From contig SHXZ01000005.1 of the NCBI GenBank assembly GCA_009693045.1, positions 80,766 to 144,765 on the forward strand: 64,000 nt of DNA, given 5' to 3'. The stretch comes from Dehalococcoidia bacterium (GTDB lineage: Bacteria > Chloroflexota > Dehalococcoidia > Lucifugimonadales > SHYT01). The position numbers and the translations under genes were made by a program. Shown piece after piece: positions 8,455 through 17,111 of this stretch. The first letter of the stretch is position 1. Each line of letters begins with the position of its first letter. The notes under the pieces were generated by a model. The model made no database searches. It worked only from the letters and a program-made list of their open reading frames with translations, and was not told where the DNA came from.

Positions 8455-8483
8455 ATCGTAGCGTACCGCGAGGAGGGGCGCAA
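8455..8483 (-). promoter_or_regulatory. Candidate promoter for the RND gene
   Basis: On the minus strand TTGCGC (8483-8478) and TACGAT (8460-8455) are 17 nt apart, giving a leader of about 110 nt to the RND start. The rest of the 324-bp divergent region 8342-8665 shows only a TATACT at 8622-8627 that could serve as a -10 box for the stress-protein gene. Confidence 0.4.
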
Positions 8484-8665
8484 CCGGATAGTGCTTTACC
8501 GCAGGGTCTTTTCATGGTCATTCCGGGCCCATTCGTTACCGCGCCCTCAGAAATGCCCGTATCAACAGTAACTTCGGCCAAGAGTTTTCCATCACCCTGC
8601 TAGTCACGGATTGTCTTGGGATATACTGCTAGAAACACCAGCGACAAGCGGGAGGAGAACAGAAC

Positions 8666-9562
8666 ATGTACAAGCGGATTCTGGTGCCTCTTGACGGGTC
8701 CAAACTGGCTGAGGGCATTCTGCCGACCGTGGCGCGGTTCGCCAGCGGTCTTAAGGCGCGGGTGGAACTCTTGAGCGTGGTGGAAGAGGATGTCGTGGCG
8801 GCCATTGCCAGCCCGATGAAGGGGAGATACCAGGACCAAGTCGGGACCAGCGCTCAGACTGTGGCACGTGACTATCTGACGAACGTTGCCGGGCAGATCA
8901 AGCTACCGAATGAGCAGGTGAAGTGCACGGCCAAAGTTGCCATCGTGCCCGAGGCAATCGTGGCAGAAGCCGCGAAGGAGCCGGACACCCTCATTGCCAT
9001 GTCTACGCACGGGCGCTCTGGCATTGGCCGTTGGGTCCTTGGGAGCGTGGCCGACAAGGTTCTCCACGGGACGTTATCCCCGCTGCTGCTGTACCGGGCC
9101 CGGCAGGACGGCGGCGAGCGGGGTGAACTCACGACGGTGGTCGTGCCACTGGACGGGTCAGACATGGCCGAGAGCATTCTCCCTCACGTGGAGGAGCTGG
9201 CGAAGGCGTTGGAACTCAGGGTGCACCTGGTCCGCGTAACTTCAACGATGACCGAGTACTACGCCGGAGAGGGGTTCTACACGTATCCCGTGGACCTCGT
9301 CACCGAGCTGGAGAACGACGCCAAGGCATACCTTGAGAAGAAGGCGCAGGAGCTCAAGTCCCGCGGCGTTCGGAACGTGACTGTGCAGCACCTGCGTGGC
9401 GCTCCGGCCATCCAGATCGTGGACCTGGTGAAGGAGATGCGGGGGAGCTTCGTGGCGATCTGTTCGCATGGGCGCTCCGGCGTGGGGCGCTGGGTGCTCG
9501 GCAGCGTGGCGGACCGGGTTGTGACGAACGCGGGCGCTCCCGCGCTCATTGTCCGGGGGTAG
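8666..9562 (+). CDS. Tandem-domain universal stress protein
   Basis: The 298-residue cytosolic protein is two UspA domains in tandem (about 1-145 and 150-298). Each starts with a beta strand ending in V-P-L-D-G-S and ends with the ATP-binding signature G-x2-G-x9-G-S-type, seen as STHGRSGIGRWVLGSVAD and SHGRSGVGRWVLGSVAD. USP proteins bind ATP or related nucleotides and help survival under starvation or energy stress. The start is supported by GGGAGGAG upstream. It is a single-gene transcript ending in a strong terminator. Confidence 0.92.
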   Translation: MYKRILVPLDGSKLAEGILPTVARFASGLKARVELLSVVEEDVVAAIASPMKGRYQDQVGTSAQTVARDYLTNVAGQIKLPNEQVKCTAKVAIVPEAIVAEAAKEPDTLIAMSTHGRSGIGRWVLGSVADKVLHGTLSPLLLYRARQDGGERGELTTVVVPLDGSDMAESILPHVEELAKALELRVHLVRVTSTMTEYYAGEGFYTYPVDLVTELENDAKAYLEKKAQELKSRGVRNVTVQHLRGAPAIQIVDLVKEMRGSFVAICSHGRSGVGRWVLGSVADRVVTNAGAPALIVRG

Positions 9563-9600
9563 GCAAGTGGTCCCGGCCGTAACCGCTGCGCCATCAGCTT

Positions 9601-9635
9601 GAAGGAGCCCGCCCTGATAAAGGGCGGGCTCCTTC
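9601..9635 (+). terminator. Rho-independent terminator after the stress-protein gene
   Basis: A perfect 15-bp stem (9601-9615 with 9621-9635) closes loop GATAA and is followed by TTCTCTC. It lies 38 bp past the stop codon. Confidence 0.85.
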
Positions 9636-9706
9636 TTCTCTCGCGGGTCTTTTGGGGGGAAGCGACGAACGGCGCCCGACGAGGAAGAATCCAGGCATGC
9701 GCTAAG

Positions 9707-9882
9707 GGTTCTCTTGCGTTCGTGTTGATGAGGAAGGAAGGTGGCCTCACCCAACCGCCCCAACCTCACCCCCCTCGGCTACGCTCGGGCAGGCTCTAGC
9801 CCATCTCCATGTGGTGGAGAGGGGGAATCTCGTGCACGACTAGAGCGCCAGGAAGGCATATCCACATCAACGCAAGAGAACC
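9707..9882. mobile_element. MITE-like repeat, copy A, 14-bp terminal inverted repeats
   Basis: GGTTCTCTTGCGTT at 9707-9720 is perfectly inverted at 9869-9882. The 176-bp unit has no gene. Its interior begins CGTGTTGATGAGGAAGGAAG and contains the CCTCACCCC/CTCTCC-type hairpin. A diverged copy lies at 16298-16452 with the same interior order. Confidence 0.6.
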
Positions 9883-9897
9883 TCGCTACGAGTTTCG

Positions 9898-9926
9898 TTG
9901 ACCCAATCGTGTGCCCGTGGTAGAGT
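9898..9926 (+). promoter_or_regulatory. Promoter upstream of the antiporter gene
   Basis: TTGACC (9898-9903) and TAGAGT (9921-9926) are 17 nt apart. The promoter starts 16 bp after the end of the MITE-like repeat. Transcription from about 9933 gives a leader near 200 nt before the chosen start; the leader holds a 23-codon open frame (ATG 9939, stop 10008-10010). Confidence 0.6.
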
Positions 9927-10129
9927 GCTGCGCGGGGCATGGGTCGCACCAAGTTCGTTGCGGCCATGTCTCCAAACCCTGCGGCGGCGATCACCATGCT
10001 CTGCCGTTAATATGCTCCGGCGGGCTCGGGCTCCAGGGTGATGCCGGCCCAGTTGGACTCCTCTGGCCTAACATCGCTCTCAAAGATGAGGACTCCGCTT
10101 GTGAGCGTGCCACACCGTTTGAAGCCGTA

Positions 10130-11629
10130 ATGTGCGATGGAGGCGCTCACCAGTTGTTTCCGCCGCCCGGCGCAATCCTCCAGCAGCACTACCAGGCCCT
10201 TGAGGGAATCAAAGGCTATTTTGACGGACTCGGCCCGGGTGGCATTGTGCTGCTCTCGGCGCCCTTCGTCTTATTGCTCCTCAGTCTGGCGACGTTGCCC
10301 CTGGTTGCCCCGCACTTTTGGGGAAAGAACAGGAACAAGGCGCTCGTCGCGGTAGGGTTCGGCGCGCCGGTGGCGGCGTTTTTCCTGTACAAGGACCTGG
10401 AGACGCTGGCCAACACGGCGCTGGACTACGGCGCGTTCATTGCGCTGCTGGGGGCGCTGTTCATCATAGCCGGCGGGATCTACGTCCGCGGCTCCTTCAC
10501 GGGCCGCCCCAGGGTGAACACGCTGTTCTTGCTGGCCGGCGCGCTGCTCGCCAACGTCATCGGCACCACCGGCGCGAGCGTGCTGCTGGTCCGCCCGCTG
10601 ATACGCGCCAACCGGTCCCGCCGCAATAAAGTGCACGTTTTCATTTTCTTCATCTTCATCGTCTCCAACTGCGCGGGGCTGCTGACTCCGCTGGGCGATC
10701 CGCCGCTGTTCCTCGGCTTCCTCAGGGGCGTCAGCTTCGGCTGGACGCTGCGGCTTTGGCCCCAGTGGCTGGTTGTTGTGGGCGCGCTGCTGTTGCTGTT
10801 TTACCTGGTGGACCGGCGCCAGTCCAGAAAGGAGGCGCGTGCGCACGGGGGCGCAGGCGCAGCGGTTGTCGCGGGGCCGGAGGAACGCGCTATCCAGCGG
10901 GAGGGGGCGGAGCGGGGGGCGTTTGAAGAGACCTCGCCGGAACGGCTGGGATTGCAGGGCGCGCACAACCTCATCTTCCTGGCGCTGGTGGTGGGGCTCA
11001 TCATCTTCAGCGGCTACGTGCTCTACCCCCTTGACGGGCCGGAGCTTCTTGGCGAGCCATTTGGCGGGGTGGTCTCCAAGGTGGTCCAGATACTGGGCAT
11101 GGGCTTAATCGCGCTTGTGTCCTACCGACTCACGCAGCACGGGGTCCGGCTCCGCAACACGTTCACCTTTGCCCCCATCGTTGAGGTGGCGACGTTGTTC
11201 GCAGGCATCTTCGCAGCGATGATGCCGGTTCTGCTGATCCTGGAGACTCAGGGCGGGAAGCTCGGCGTGGGCAGGGCGTGGCACTTCTTCTGGATGTCCG
11301 GCGCGTTGTCAAGCTTCCTGGATAACGCGCCTACTTATCTGACGTTCACGAGCCTGGCGAAGGGGGTCCTTGCCTTGCCGGCCGATGGCGGGCTTGCCGC
11401 ACTGGCGCAAAGCGCCACCGGCGCGCTCTACCTTGCCGCAGTGTCCACCGGGGCGGTCTTCATGGGGGCCAACACGTACATTGGCAATGGGCCGAATTTC
11501 ATGGTGAAGGCGATTGTTGAAGAGGCTGGGATCAAGATGCCCAGTTTCTTTGGGTACATGGCCTGGTCCGGCGCTATTCTCCTCCCGTTATTCCTGCTGG
11601 TGACGGTGCTGTTCTTCAGGAGTTCATGA
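10130..11629 (+). CDS. NhaD-like / citrate-transporter-family Na+:H+ antiporter
   Basis: The product of about 499 residues has 12 or so membrane segments of the ion-transporter superfamily. Features shared with NhaD-type antiporters are the G-T-T-G-A-S half-site (near residue 147), the C-A-G-L-L-T-P-L-G-D-P-P-L-F motif near 180-195, and in the second half S-S-F-L-D-N-A-P-T-Y with a late G-A-N-T-Y-I-G-N-G-P-N-F-M-V-K. These paired unwound helices form the ion site. It should exchange Na+ for H+ across the cytoplasmic membrane and so link with the neighbouring H+-pyrophosphatase. The frame stays open upstream to 9911, but that part looks non-coding. ATG 10130 is the best guess; GTG near 10246 is another. 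Confidence 0.75.
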   Translation: MCDGGAHQLFPPPGAILQQHYQALEGIKGYFDGLGPGGIVLLSAPFVLLLLSLATLPLVAPHFWGKNRNKALVAVGFGAPVAAFFLYKDLETLANTALDYGAFIALLGALFIIAGGIYVRGSFTGRPRVNTLFLLAGALLANVIGTTGASVLLVRPLIRANRSRRNKVHVFIFFIFIVSNCAGLLTPLGDPPLFLGFLRGVSFGWTLRLWPQWLVVVGALLLLFYLVDRRQSRKEARAHGGAGAAVVAGPEERAIQREGAERGAFEETSPERLGLQGAHNLIFLALVVGLIIFSGYVLYPLDGPELLGEPFGGVVSKVVQILGMGLIALVSYRLTQHGVRLRNTFTFAPIVEVATLFAGIFAAMMPVLLILETQGGKLGVGRAWHFFWMSGALSSFLDNAPTYLTFTSLAKGVLALPADGGLAALAQSATGALYLAAVSTGAVFMGANTYIGNGPNFMVKAIVEEAGIKMPSFFGYMAWSGAILLPLFLLVTVLFFRSS

Positions 11630-11768
11630 GCAGGCCGCTGGAGAACGAGGGGGGCGAGATGCCGGCGTGGCCGTCCATGAAGACCTTGCTGAAGTGCCCG
11701 GGGATGGTCTCGGCGGTGTTTGGGCAGCTGTTTGTGGGGTGGCGCACCAGGTTTATTGGCCCAGCATG

Positions 11769-11797
11769 TTGACTAGGGCGACGGTTTCTGTTACATT
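11769..11797 (+). promoter_or_regulatory. Promoter of the membrane pyrophosphatase gene
   Basis: TTGACT (11769-11774) and TACATT (11792-11797) are 17 nt apart, 82 bp before the hppA start. Confidence 0.6.
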
Positions 11798-11878
11798 TCC
11801 AACCTTGCGGCGTGTTCTCAGGCCTGCCGGCTTGTGTAAGCCTGGGGCACGACCCACCTAAGAGAGGCGAGGTGCTGT

Positions 11879-14071
11879 ATGGGCTTGGTCTGGCTGGTCC
11901 CGGCGGGTGGGATAGCGGCCATCCTGTTTGCGTTCTACCTGGTCCGAGACGTGCTCGGCCGCGACAAGGGCACACCCGCGATGCAGGACATTTCGGACCG
12001 CATCGTGGAGGGCGCCAACGCGTTCTTGAAGCGCCAGTACATAACGATTGCCGGGTTGGCGATTGTTGCCGCAATCGGCCTCGGGGTGCTGCTGGCGTTC
12101 CTTTCTGACCCGGAGTCTACCGGCGTTACTCAGATAGGGATGGGTTGGCGAACGGCGGTGGCCTTCCTAGTCGGCGCGTTCTGCTCCGGCTTGGCGGGAT
12201 ACATTGGGATGTACGTGGCTGTGCGCGCCAACCTGCGGACGGCGGCGGCGGCGGCGCGCGGCGGAGTGCGCGAGGCAGTGGCGGTGGCGCTGCGCGGGGG
12301 GGCCGTCTCCGGGTTCCTCATCGTGGCGCTGAGCCTCTTGGGTGTGGCCGCCATCTTCTACGCGTACGGCGGGGCATCCAAGACCGACGCGGTGCCCTTC
12401 CTGATCGTGGGATTCGGTTTTGGCGCTAGCTTTGTGGCTCTCTTCGCCCAGCTTGGCGGCGGCATTTATACCAAGGCCGCCGACATGGGTGCGGACTTGG
12501 TGGGCAAGGTGGAGGCTGGCATTCCAGAGGACGATGCGCGGAACGCCGCGGTCATCGCGGATCTGGTGGGCGACAACGTGGGCGACTGCGCAGGCCGTGG
12601 CGCGGACCTGTTTGAGTCCACCGCGGCGGAGAACATCGGCGCCATGATCCTGGGTGTCGCCGCGTTTGTGGCCGCCAAGAAGGCTGGCCTTCCTCACCCT
12701 GAGGTGTGGGTGCTGTTCCCGCTGGTGATCCGTTCCTTCGGCATTTTCGCGACCATGGCCGGGATCATGTCCGTCCGCGCCAAAGAGGATGAGAACCCCA
12801 TGAACGCGCTGAACCGGGGATACTTCCTCTCGGTCTTGCTCTCAGTGGGCGGGCTGGCGATTGCATCGTGGGTCATGCTCGGCGACGTTGTGAGTCAACC
12901 GGTCTGGCTGTTCCTGGCGGGCCTCGTGGGCATCGGCACGAGCATCGCCTTCGTGTTCATAACGCAGTATTACACCGAGGTGAGGTACGGCCCAGTCAGG
13001 GACATTGTTAAAGCTTCCCGGACCGGGCCGGCCACCAACATTGTGGCGGGCACCGCGGTGGGGTTTGAGACCACGTTCGCCAGCGCCGTGGCAATTGGCG
13101 TCGCAATCTGGGCGTCGTACACGCTTGGGAACCAGATTACCTTCCCCAATGGGGATGCTGTCCCCAACGGTGGTTTGTTCGGCACGGCTGTTGCGACGAT
13201 GGGGATGCTCATGACCGCTGCGTACATCCTAGCGATGGACACGTTTGGCCCGATTACGGACAACGCGAACGGCATCGTGGAGATGTCCGGCGCGGGGCCG
13301 CAGGTGCGGCACGTCACCGACCGGCTGGACGCGGTGGGTAACACGACCAAGGCGCTGACGAAGGGGTACGCCATCGGCTCCGCGGGCCTTGCCGCGTTCC
13401 TGCTGTTCAACGCGTATCTGGAGGAGGTGGAGAAGCTGTCTGCGGGGACGCTCGAGTCTGTAGGGACGCTCGGGGAGGTAGGCTACTTCCTGGTGGTCAA
13501 CCTCGCCAAGCCGGAGGTGTTCATCGGCGCGCTCCTGGGCGGGATGCTGGTGTACCTGTTCAGCGCGATGACGATGCGGGCGGTTGGCCGCACGGCCGGC
13601 GCTGTCATTGATGAGGTGCGGCGCCAGTTCCGGGAGATGCCTGGCATCATGCTTGGCACGCAGCGCCCGGATTACGCCCGCTGCGTGGACATTACGGCGC
13701 GGGCTGGCCTGCGGGAGATGATTCTTCCTGGGCTCCTCGCCGTTAGCGTGCCCATCATTGTGGGTGTGGTCCTGAGGGCGGAAGCGATGGCCAGCTTCCT
13801 GATGGTGGGGACCATCGGCGGCATTCTGCTGGCAACGTACATGAACAACGCCGGCGGAGCCTGGGACAACGCCAAGAAGCTGGTTGAGACGGGTGAATAC
13901 ACCGTGCCGGGGACAACAGAGGTGCTCAAGAAGGGGTCGGCGACCCACGCCGCGGCGGTGGTCGGCGACACGGTGGGAGACCCGTTCAAGGATACGGCTG
14001 GGCCGTCTCTGCACGTGCTGATCAAGCTGCTGAGCACGATCACGCTGGTGATGGCGCCGTTGTTCCTGTAG
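11879..14071 (+). CDS. hppA: K+-independent proton-translocating membrane pyrophosphatase
   Basis: The 730-residue protein couples hydrolysis of pyrophosphate to ion pumping in the cytoplasmic membrane. The catalytic cytosolic motifs are complete: ADMGADLVGKVEAGIPEDD near 200-218 and GDNVGDCAGRGADLF near 230-245, and a late V-G-D-T-V-G-D-P-F-K-D-T-A-G-P-S near 700. About 16 membrane segments surround them. Near residue 487 the sequence G-N-T-T-K-A-L-T-K-G-Y has Lys where K+-dependent enzymes have Ala, which marks the K+-independent class; these generally pump H+. The start has AGAGGCGAGG upstream and its own promoter. It would recover energy from biosynthetic pyrophosphate and feed the gradient used by the antiporter. 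Confidence 0.95.
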   Translation: MGLVWLVPAGGIAAILFAFYLVRDVLGRDKGTPAMQDISDRIVEGANAFLKRQYITIAGLAIVAAIGLGVLLAFLSDPESTGVTQIGMGWRTAVAFLVGAFCSGLAGYIGMYVAVRANLRTAAAAARGGVREAVAVALRGGAVSGFLIVALSLLGVAAIFYAYGGASKTDAVPFLIVGFGFGASFVALFAQLGGGIYTKAADMGADLVGKVEAGIPEDDARNAAVIADLVGDNVGDCAGRGADLFESTAAENIGAMILGVAAFVAAKKAGLPHPEVWVLFPLVIRSFGIFATMAGIMSVRAKEDENPMNALNRGYFLSVLLSVGGLAIASWVMLGDVVSQPVWLFLAGLVGIGTSIAFVFITQYYTEVRYGPVRDIVKASRTGPATNIVAGTAVGFETTFASAVAIGVAIWASYTLGNQITFPNGDAVPNGGLFGTAVATMGMLMTAAYILAMDTFGPITDNANGIVEMSGAGPQVRHVTDRLDAVGNTTKALTKGYAIGSAGLAAFLLFNAYLEEVEKLSAGTLESVGTLGEVGYFLVVNLAKPEVFIGALLGGMLVYLFSAMTMRAVGRTAGAVIDEVRRQFREMPGIMLGTQRPDYARCVDITARAGLREMILPGLLAVSVPIIVGVVLRAEAMASFLMVGTIGGILLATYMNNAGGAWDNAKKLVETGEYTVPGTTEVLKKGSATHAAAVVGDTVGDPFKDTAGPSLHVLIKLLSTITLVMAPLFL

Positions 14072-14116
14072 AACCTGACTCATCATCTCGGTCAAAGTGC
14101 CGAGTCTCTGGAGAGT

Positions 14117-14146
14117 TGTAGGGGCAATTCATGAATTGCCCCTACA
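14117..14146. repeat. 30-bp perfect palindrome of the GTAGGGGC family
   Basis: The unit starts TGTAGGGGCAATTCATG and mirrors itself exactly to end GCCCCTACA. Relatives lie at 33871-33900, 35612-35640 and, inside cobD, 58543-58568. Here it sits 46 bp past the hppA stop. Confidence 0.75.
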
Positions 14147-14167
14147 TTCCTTTGTGGCAAGAAATCA

Positions 14168-14212
14168 GAGAACGAAAAGGCCCTGTGGGTAGCGCAGAGC
14201 CTTTTCGTTCTC
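14168..14212 (+). terminator. Hairpin terminator after hppA
   Basis: An 18-bp stem with one mismatch pairs 14168-14185 (GAGAACGAAAAGGCCCTG) with 14195-14212. The remaining part of the 14072-14438 gap holds fragments of the GAGGAATGACA repeat family (14231-14340) and no gene. Confidence 0.65.
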
Positions 14213-14367
14213 GCAGGCTTGTTGCCAGACGCAACTGTTGTTATTCTGAGGCACCGGGAGAAACTGAAGAACCTCCGCTTCTTAGGTTGCCGCCCAACGT
14301 AGCTTCGGCGATTCCGAGCGCAGCGAGGAATGACAATGAAACGACCCTGCGCTACCCTTTCGCCCCG

Positions 14368-14397
14368 TTGTTGCGATTCTCTCTTGGGTGATACACT
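14368..14397 (+). promoter_or_regulatory. Candidate promoter for the CARDB/HExxH gene
   Basis: TTGTTG (14368-14373) and TACACT (14392-14397) are 18 nt apart, 41 bp before the GTG start. The surrounding TCTTGGGTGATACACTGCTAG resembles the -10 region of the stress-protein gene at 8614-8632. Confidence 0.4.
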
Positions 14398-14438
14398 GCT
14401 AGCAGTGGCGCAGTGGCGGGCCTGCTAAGTGAGGTGAC

Positions 14439-16124
14439 GTGGCGGCGCCTAGCTTGTTCAAGAGCCGGAACATTCTCCTGGGTGCCGCGCTTATCGTCGC
14501 GGTCACCCCTCTTGCTGTTTTGCTGCTGATGCGGCACTCAAGCGCGCCGGTCTTGACCACCCTCGCTCGTGGGAGTGCTGGGACGGCAGCGGTCGCGTCG
14601 CCACCTGCGCTATCCGCTGCTTCTCCGAGCGGCTGGCCGTCTGAAACGGCGCGTTCAGCAACTCCCCAAGACCTCCCGGCGCTCCAGCCCGCTAGCCTGA
14701 GAGAGGTTGGCGCGGCAGTAGGAGGGCCCCCCTCGGAAGCGGAACGGTCGCTGTCTGCCCCGTCGCCTGTTGCGCAAGTGCTGCCCTTCGTTCCACCGCT
14801 GTGGGATGGGCCGATCGTCGCTACCCAACGATTGGGAACGTTCTCATCGCCAGAGGTGTTGGACCGCGGACAGCAGACGTGGATCAAGTGGGCTGTGCGC
14901 AACGCAAGCACCGAGAAGGCGAGCGGTCCGTACAACGTATCGCTGCGGTTGGACGGCGAGCCTTTAGCCAACTGGGAGCGTCCCGGCCTGAACGCGGGCG
15001 GCGTTGACGTGGTGCTGGACTGGGCACTGGTGTGGAGAGATTCGCACCAGTTCACGGGGGCGCACCGTCTTACTCTGGAGGTGCGGGGCACGGGAGCCGC
15101 AGCGAGTACGTTGGCGCCGCAGACGGTCTATCGGGAGTTTGTGTGGGGCCAGACGGCGCCGCAGTCTGCCCCCACGCCACGTTTTTATGCCGCCGCGCAG
15201 ATCCGGCAGCAGATTGGGGGCGTTGACGAGCTTTCGGCATCCGGCGAGATGGTATCCGCGTCGCCGCAGAGGGCGCAGGACGTGCTGGACATCGCGGACG
15301 CGGTGTACTACGCGCTGTACTCCAGAAGCCTCTATGACGAGCCGCTGGTGGTGCACTTGCTGAACGACGCGGACTACTCAATGTGGGTCAAAGTGGAGTG
15401 CACGGATCGCGCCGAGAGGCTAGGTGGAGGGATGGGGAAGGTCTACGGTGAGAGGTGCGGGCAAATTGCCGGGGTTACGGCCACTGGTGAGGCTGTGGTT
15501 GCTGGTTACGCAAGCAATTGGCAGTACCAGAACCGCATCGTGCTGCGAAGCGAGAGAACGCAGGCAGAGGTGCTGCTGAACCTTGCACATGAGCTTGGCC
15601 ATTTCCGCCAGAGCGTCCAGCGGCCTGACCTGGATGTGAGGAACGCATCACTGAACCTGTACGCATTGCGAGAGGCGCAGGCCTACGCCCACGAGGTGGA
15701 GTTCCTGCGCGCTATAGAGTCGGTCCTGGGACGCCCGTTGCTGCTGTACCCGCGACGAGAAGATTTCGCCGAGGGCGTGGAGCAGAGTCTGGCCAGCTAC
15801 GTGGCCGAGATGGACACGGAGGAGCACGCCCGCGGACGGCTGCTGCTGTGGATGGCGGTGCTTGATGACCCGCACCTCGCGACGCAGGGGGCGGAGCTTC
15901 GCCGGAACGGCTCTCTGACCTGGCAGAGTGCGCGGACGGTGTATGAGTACCTGATGGCGATTGCTGCCAAGGACGTGGACGCCTACGTGAACGGGAAGAT
16001 TGACAAGGTGGACACCTTCCTGCCGACCATCCGCTCGATGAGCAAGAGGCGGCTGGTGAATGGCCTGACGGACGGGCAGGTTGGGGCTCTGGAGTTCCAG
16101 GAGGTCGGGTTGCTGTCGCCGTGA
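14439..16124 (+). CDS. Membrane-anchored CARDB-domain protein with HExxH zinc-protease-like domain
   Basis: The 561-residue protein has one N-terminal membrane segment (about 10-31) then a Pro/Ser/Ala-rich linker, so the rest should be outside the cell. Residues ~145-215 resemble a CARDB adhesion-type beta domain (W-I-K-W-A-V-R-N-A-S, then V-S-L-R-L-D-G-E-P-L-A-N-W, then L-T-L-E-V-R). In the C-terminal half, L-L-N-L-A-H-E-L-G-H-F-R-Q near 379-391 is an HExxH zinc motif, and E-A-Q-A-Y-A-H-E near 412 could provide a downstream Glu ligand as in gluzincins. I do not recognise a named family. It may be a surface metalloprotease acting on envelope proteins. GTG 14439 has GAGG upstream. Confidence 0.6.
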   Translation: MAAPSLFKSRNILLGAALIVAVTPLAVLLLMRHSSAPVLTTLARGSAGTAAVASPPALSAASPSGWPSETARSATPQDLPALQPASLREVGAAVGGPPSEAERSLSAPSPVAQVLPFVPPLWDGPIVATQRLGTFSSPEVLDRGQQTWIKWAVRNASTEKASGPYNVSLRLDGEPLANWERPGLNAGGVDVVLDWALVWRDSHQFTGAHRLTLEVRGTGAAASTLAPQTVYREFVWGQTAPQSAPTPRFYAAAQIRQQIGGVDELSASGEMVSASPQRAQDVLDIADAVYYALYSRSLYDEPLVVHLLNDADYSMWVKVECTDRAERLGGGMGKVYGERCGQIAGVTATGEAVVAGYASNWQYQNRIVLRSERTQAEVLLNLAHELGHFRQSVQRPDLDVRNASLNLYALREAQAYAHEVEFLRAIESVLGRPLLLYPRREDFAEGVEQSLASYVAEMDTEEHARGRLLLWMAVLDDPHLATQGAELRRNGSLTWQSARTVYEYLMAIAAKDVDAYVNGKIDKVDTFLPTIRSMSKRRLVNGLTDGQVGALEFQEVGLLSP

Positions 16125-16297
16125 GGTGGCGGGCCTCCAGGCCAGCTGCGGTGGGACGCGCTTAGCGGGGGCGCTGAGACGCATCGGCGTGAGTCCGTCA
16201 GACAAATCGCTTGTTGAGCGTGACTCCAGTGGTGCCCAGGCGCTGACGACGGTCGCGTCCTTGGGGTCACTCGTCCTTCGCCGGAAACCGCAACGCG

Positions 16298-16452
16298 GGG
16301 TTCTCCAGCGTTCGTGTTGATGGGGAAGGAAGGCGGGCCTACTCAACCGCCCCAACCTCACCCCTAACCCCTCTCCATCGCATGAAGATGGGGAATGTAG
16401 TGGACAACTACAGCACCAGGAATGCACATCCATAGCAACCCAAGAGCATCCC
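16298..16452. mobile_element. MITE-like repeat, copy B, diverged ends
   Basis: It shares with copy A the order GGTTCTC...GCGTTCGTGTTGATG, GGAAGGAAG, CAACCGCCCCAACCTCACCCC, a CTCTCC hairpin and an end that mirrors the start (AACCCAAGAGCATCC against GGTTCTCCAGCGTT, imperfectly). It lies in the 356-bp gap between the CARDB/HExxH gene and a small minus-strand gene; the rest of the gap shows no gene. Confidence 0.55.
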
Positions 16453-16480
16453 ACGCAAGCCACGCGTGATCATCTGTGCT

Positions 16481-16690
16481 TCAGGCGTCCCAGGGGCGGT
16501 GGCATTCGGGGCAGGCGGGGACTTCGCGCTGGCGACGGCGCATCCAGTACTCAAGCACGCCGCCGACGATCATGAGGATGACGCCGTATACGAGGTAAGG
16601 GGTAGTAATCCAGGCCAGCCCGATGCCGACGACGAGTCCATTCCAAAGGGCCGACCAGCGTTGCCCTGCGAGCGTGGTTCTGCGAAACAT
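16481..16690 (-). CDS. Small membrane protein with C-terminal CxxC
   Basis: The 69-residue product has two membrane-crossing stretches (about residues 14-28 and 30-48) and a short tail with C-P-E-C-H-R-P-W, a likely metal-binding knuckle on the cytosolic side. ATG at 16690 is preceded by AGGGGGAT. No family was recognised. Coding is supported by hydrophobicity and the ribosome-binding site rather than by homology. Confidence 0.5.
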   Translation of the reverse strand: MFRRTTLAGQRWSALWNGLVVGIGLAWITTPYLVYGVILMIVGGVLEYWMRRRQREVPACPECHRPWDA

Positions 16691-17061
16691 GCGATCCCCC
16701 TGAGTAGAGTGTGCTTTACCTTACCGAATTGTTTCGTCTGTGTCTATGCTAGACGTGGGCAATAACAGCAATCCATGTACGTCGTGGTTTTTTGCGGCAG
16801 GTCGTCCTGTTTTTGCGCTTGTGCAGAGGCGGAGAAGTGGGCCTGCGCGAAGAGTGCCCCGCAAGCCTGGGCGTCGGCTCCTCTCAGCCCTGATTGTGAG
16901 GCAGGATTTTTCAGTGCTCAGCAAGTAAGGCATCTTAGGGCCGACGAAACAACAGAGATCTGGATTCATCGCGCGTCACGTAGCAGCTTTGGAGCTAGGA
17001 GAGATGCTTCGCTCCGTTCAGCATGGCAGAATTGAAAGACCCTGATTGTGCGGATTTTCAC
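16691..17061. other. Non-coding region upstream of the nuo operon
   Basis: About 370 bp without a convincing gene. It contains a GGAGAGATGCTTCGCTCCGTTC-like segment near 16999-17030 of the TTCGTTCAGCATG repeat family, also present before nuoL. Confidence 0.4.
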
Positions 17062-17090
17062 TTGAATGGCCTTCGGGCCTGTGCTATAGT
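17062..17090 (+). promoter_or_regulatory. Promoter of the nuo operon
   Basis: TTGAAT (17062-17067) and TATAGT (17085-17090) are 17 nt apart. The spacer holds the palindrome GGCCTTCGGGCC. Start of transcription would fall near 17097, 15 nt before the nuoA start. Confidence 0.7.
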
Positions 17091-17111
17091 CTCAGCCGGG
17101 AGTGGGGACTG

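Noticed and set aside
9911..10129. Extended N-terminus of the antiporter
   Set aside because: The frame is open but Cys/His/Gly-rich without similarity, and it overlaps the promoter region.
10007..10189. Small minus-strand open frame in the antiporter leader
   Set aside because: No ribosome-binding site, no recognisable domain, and it lies opposite the leader and start of a clear gene.
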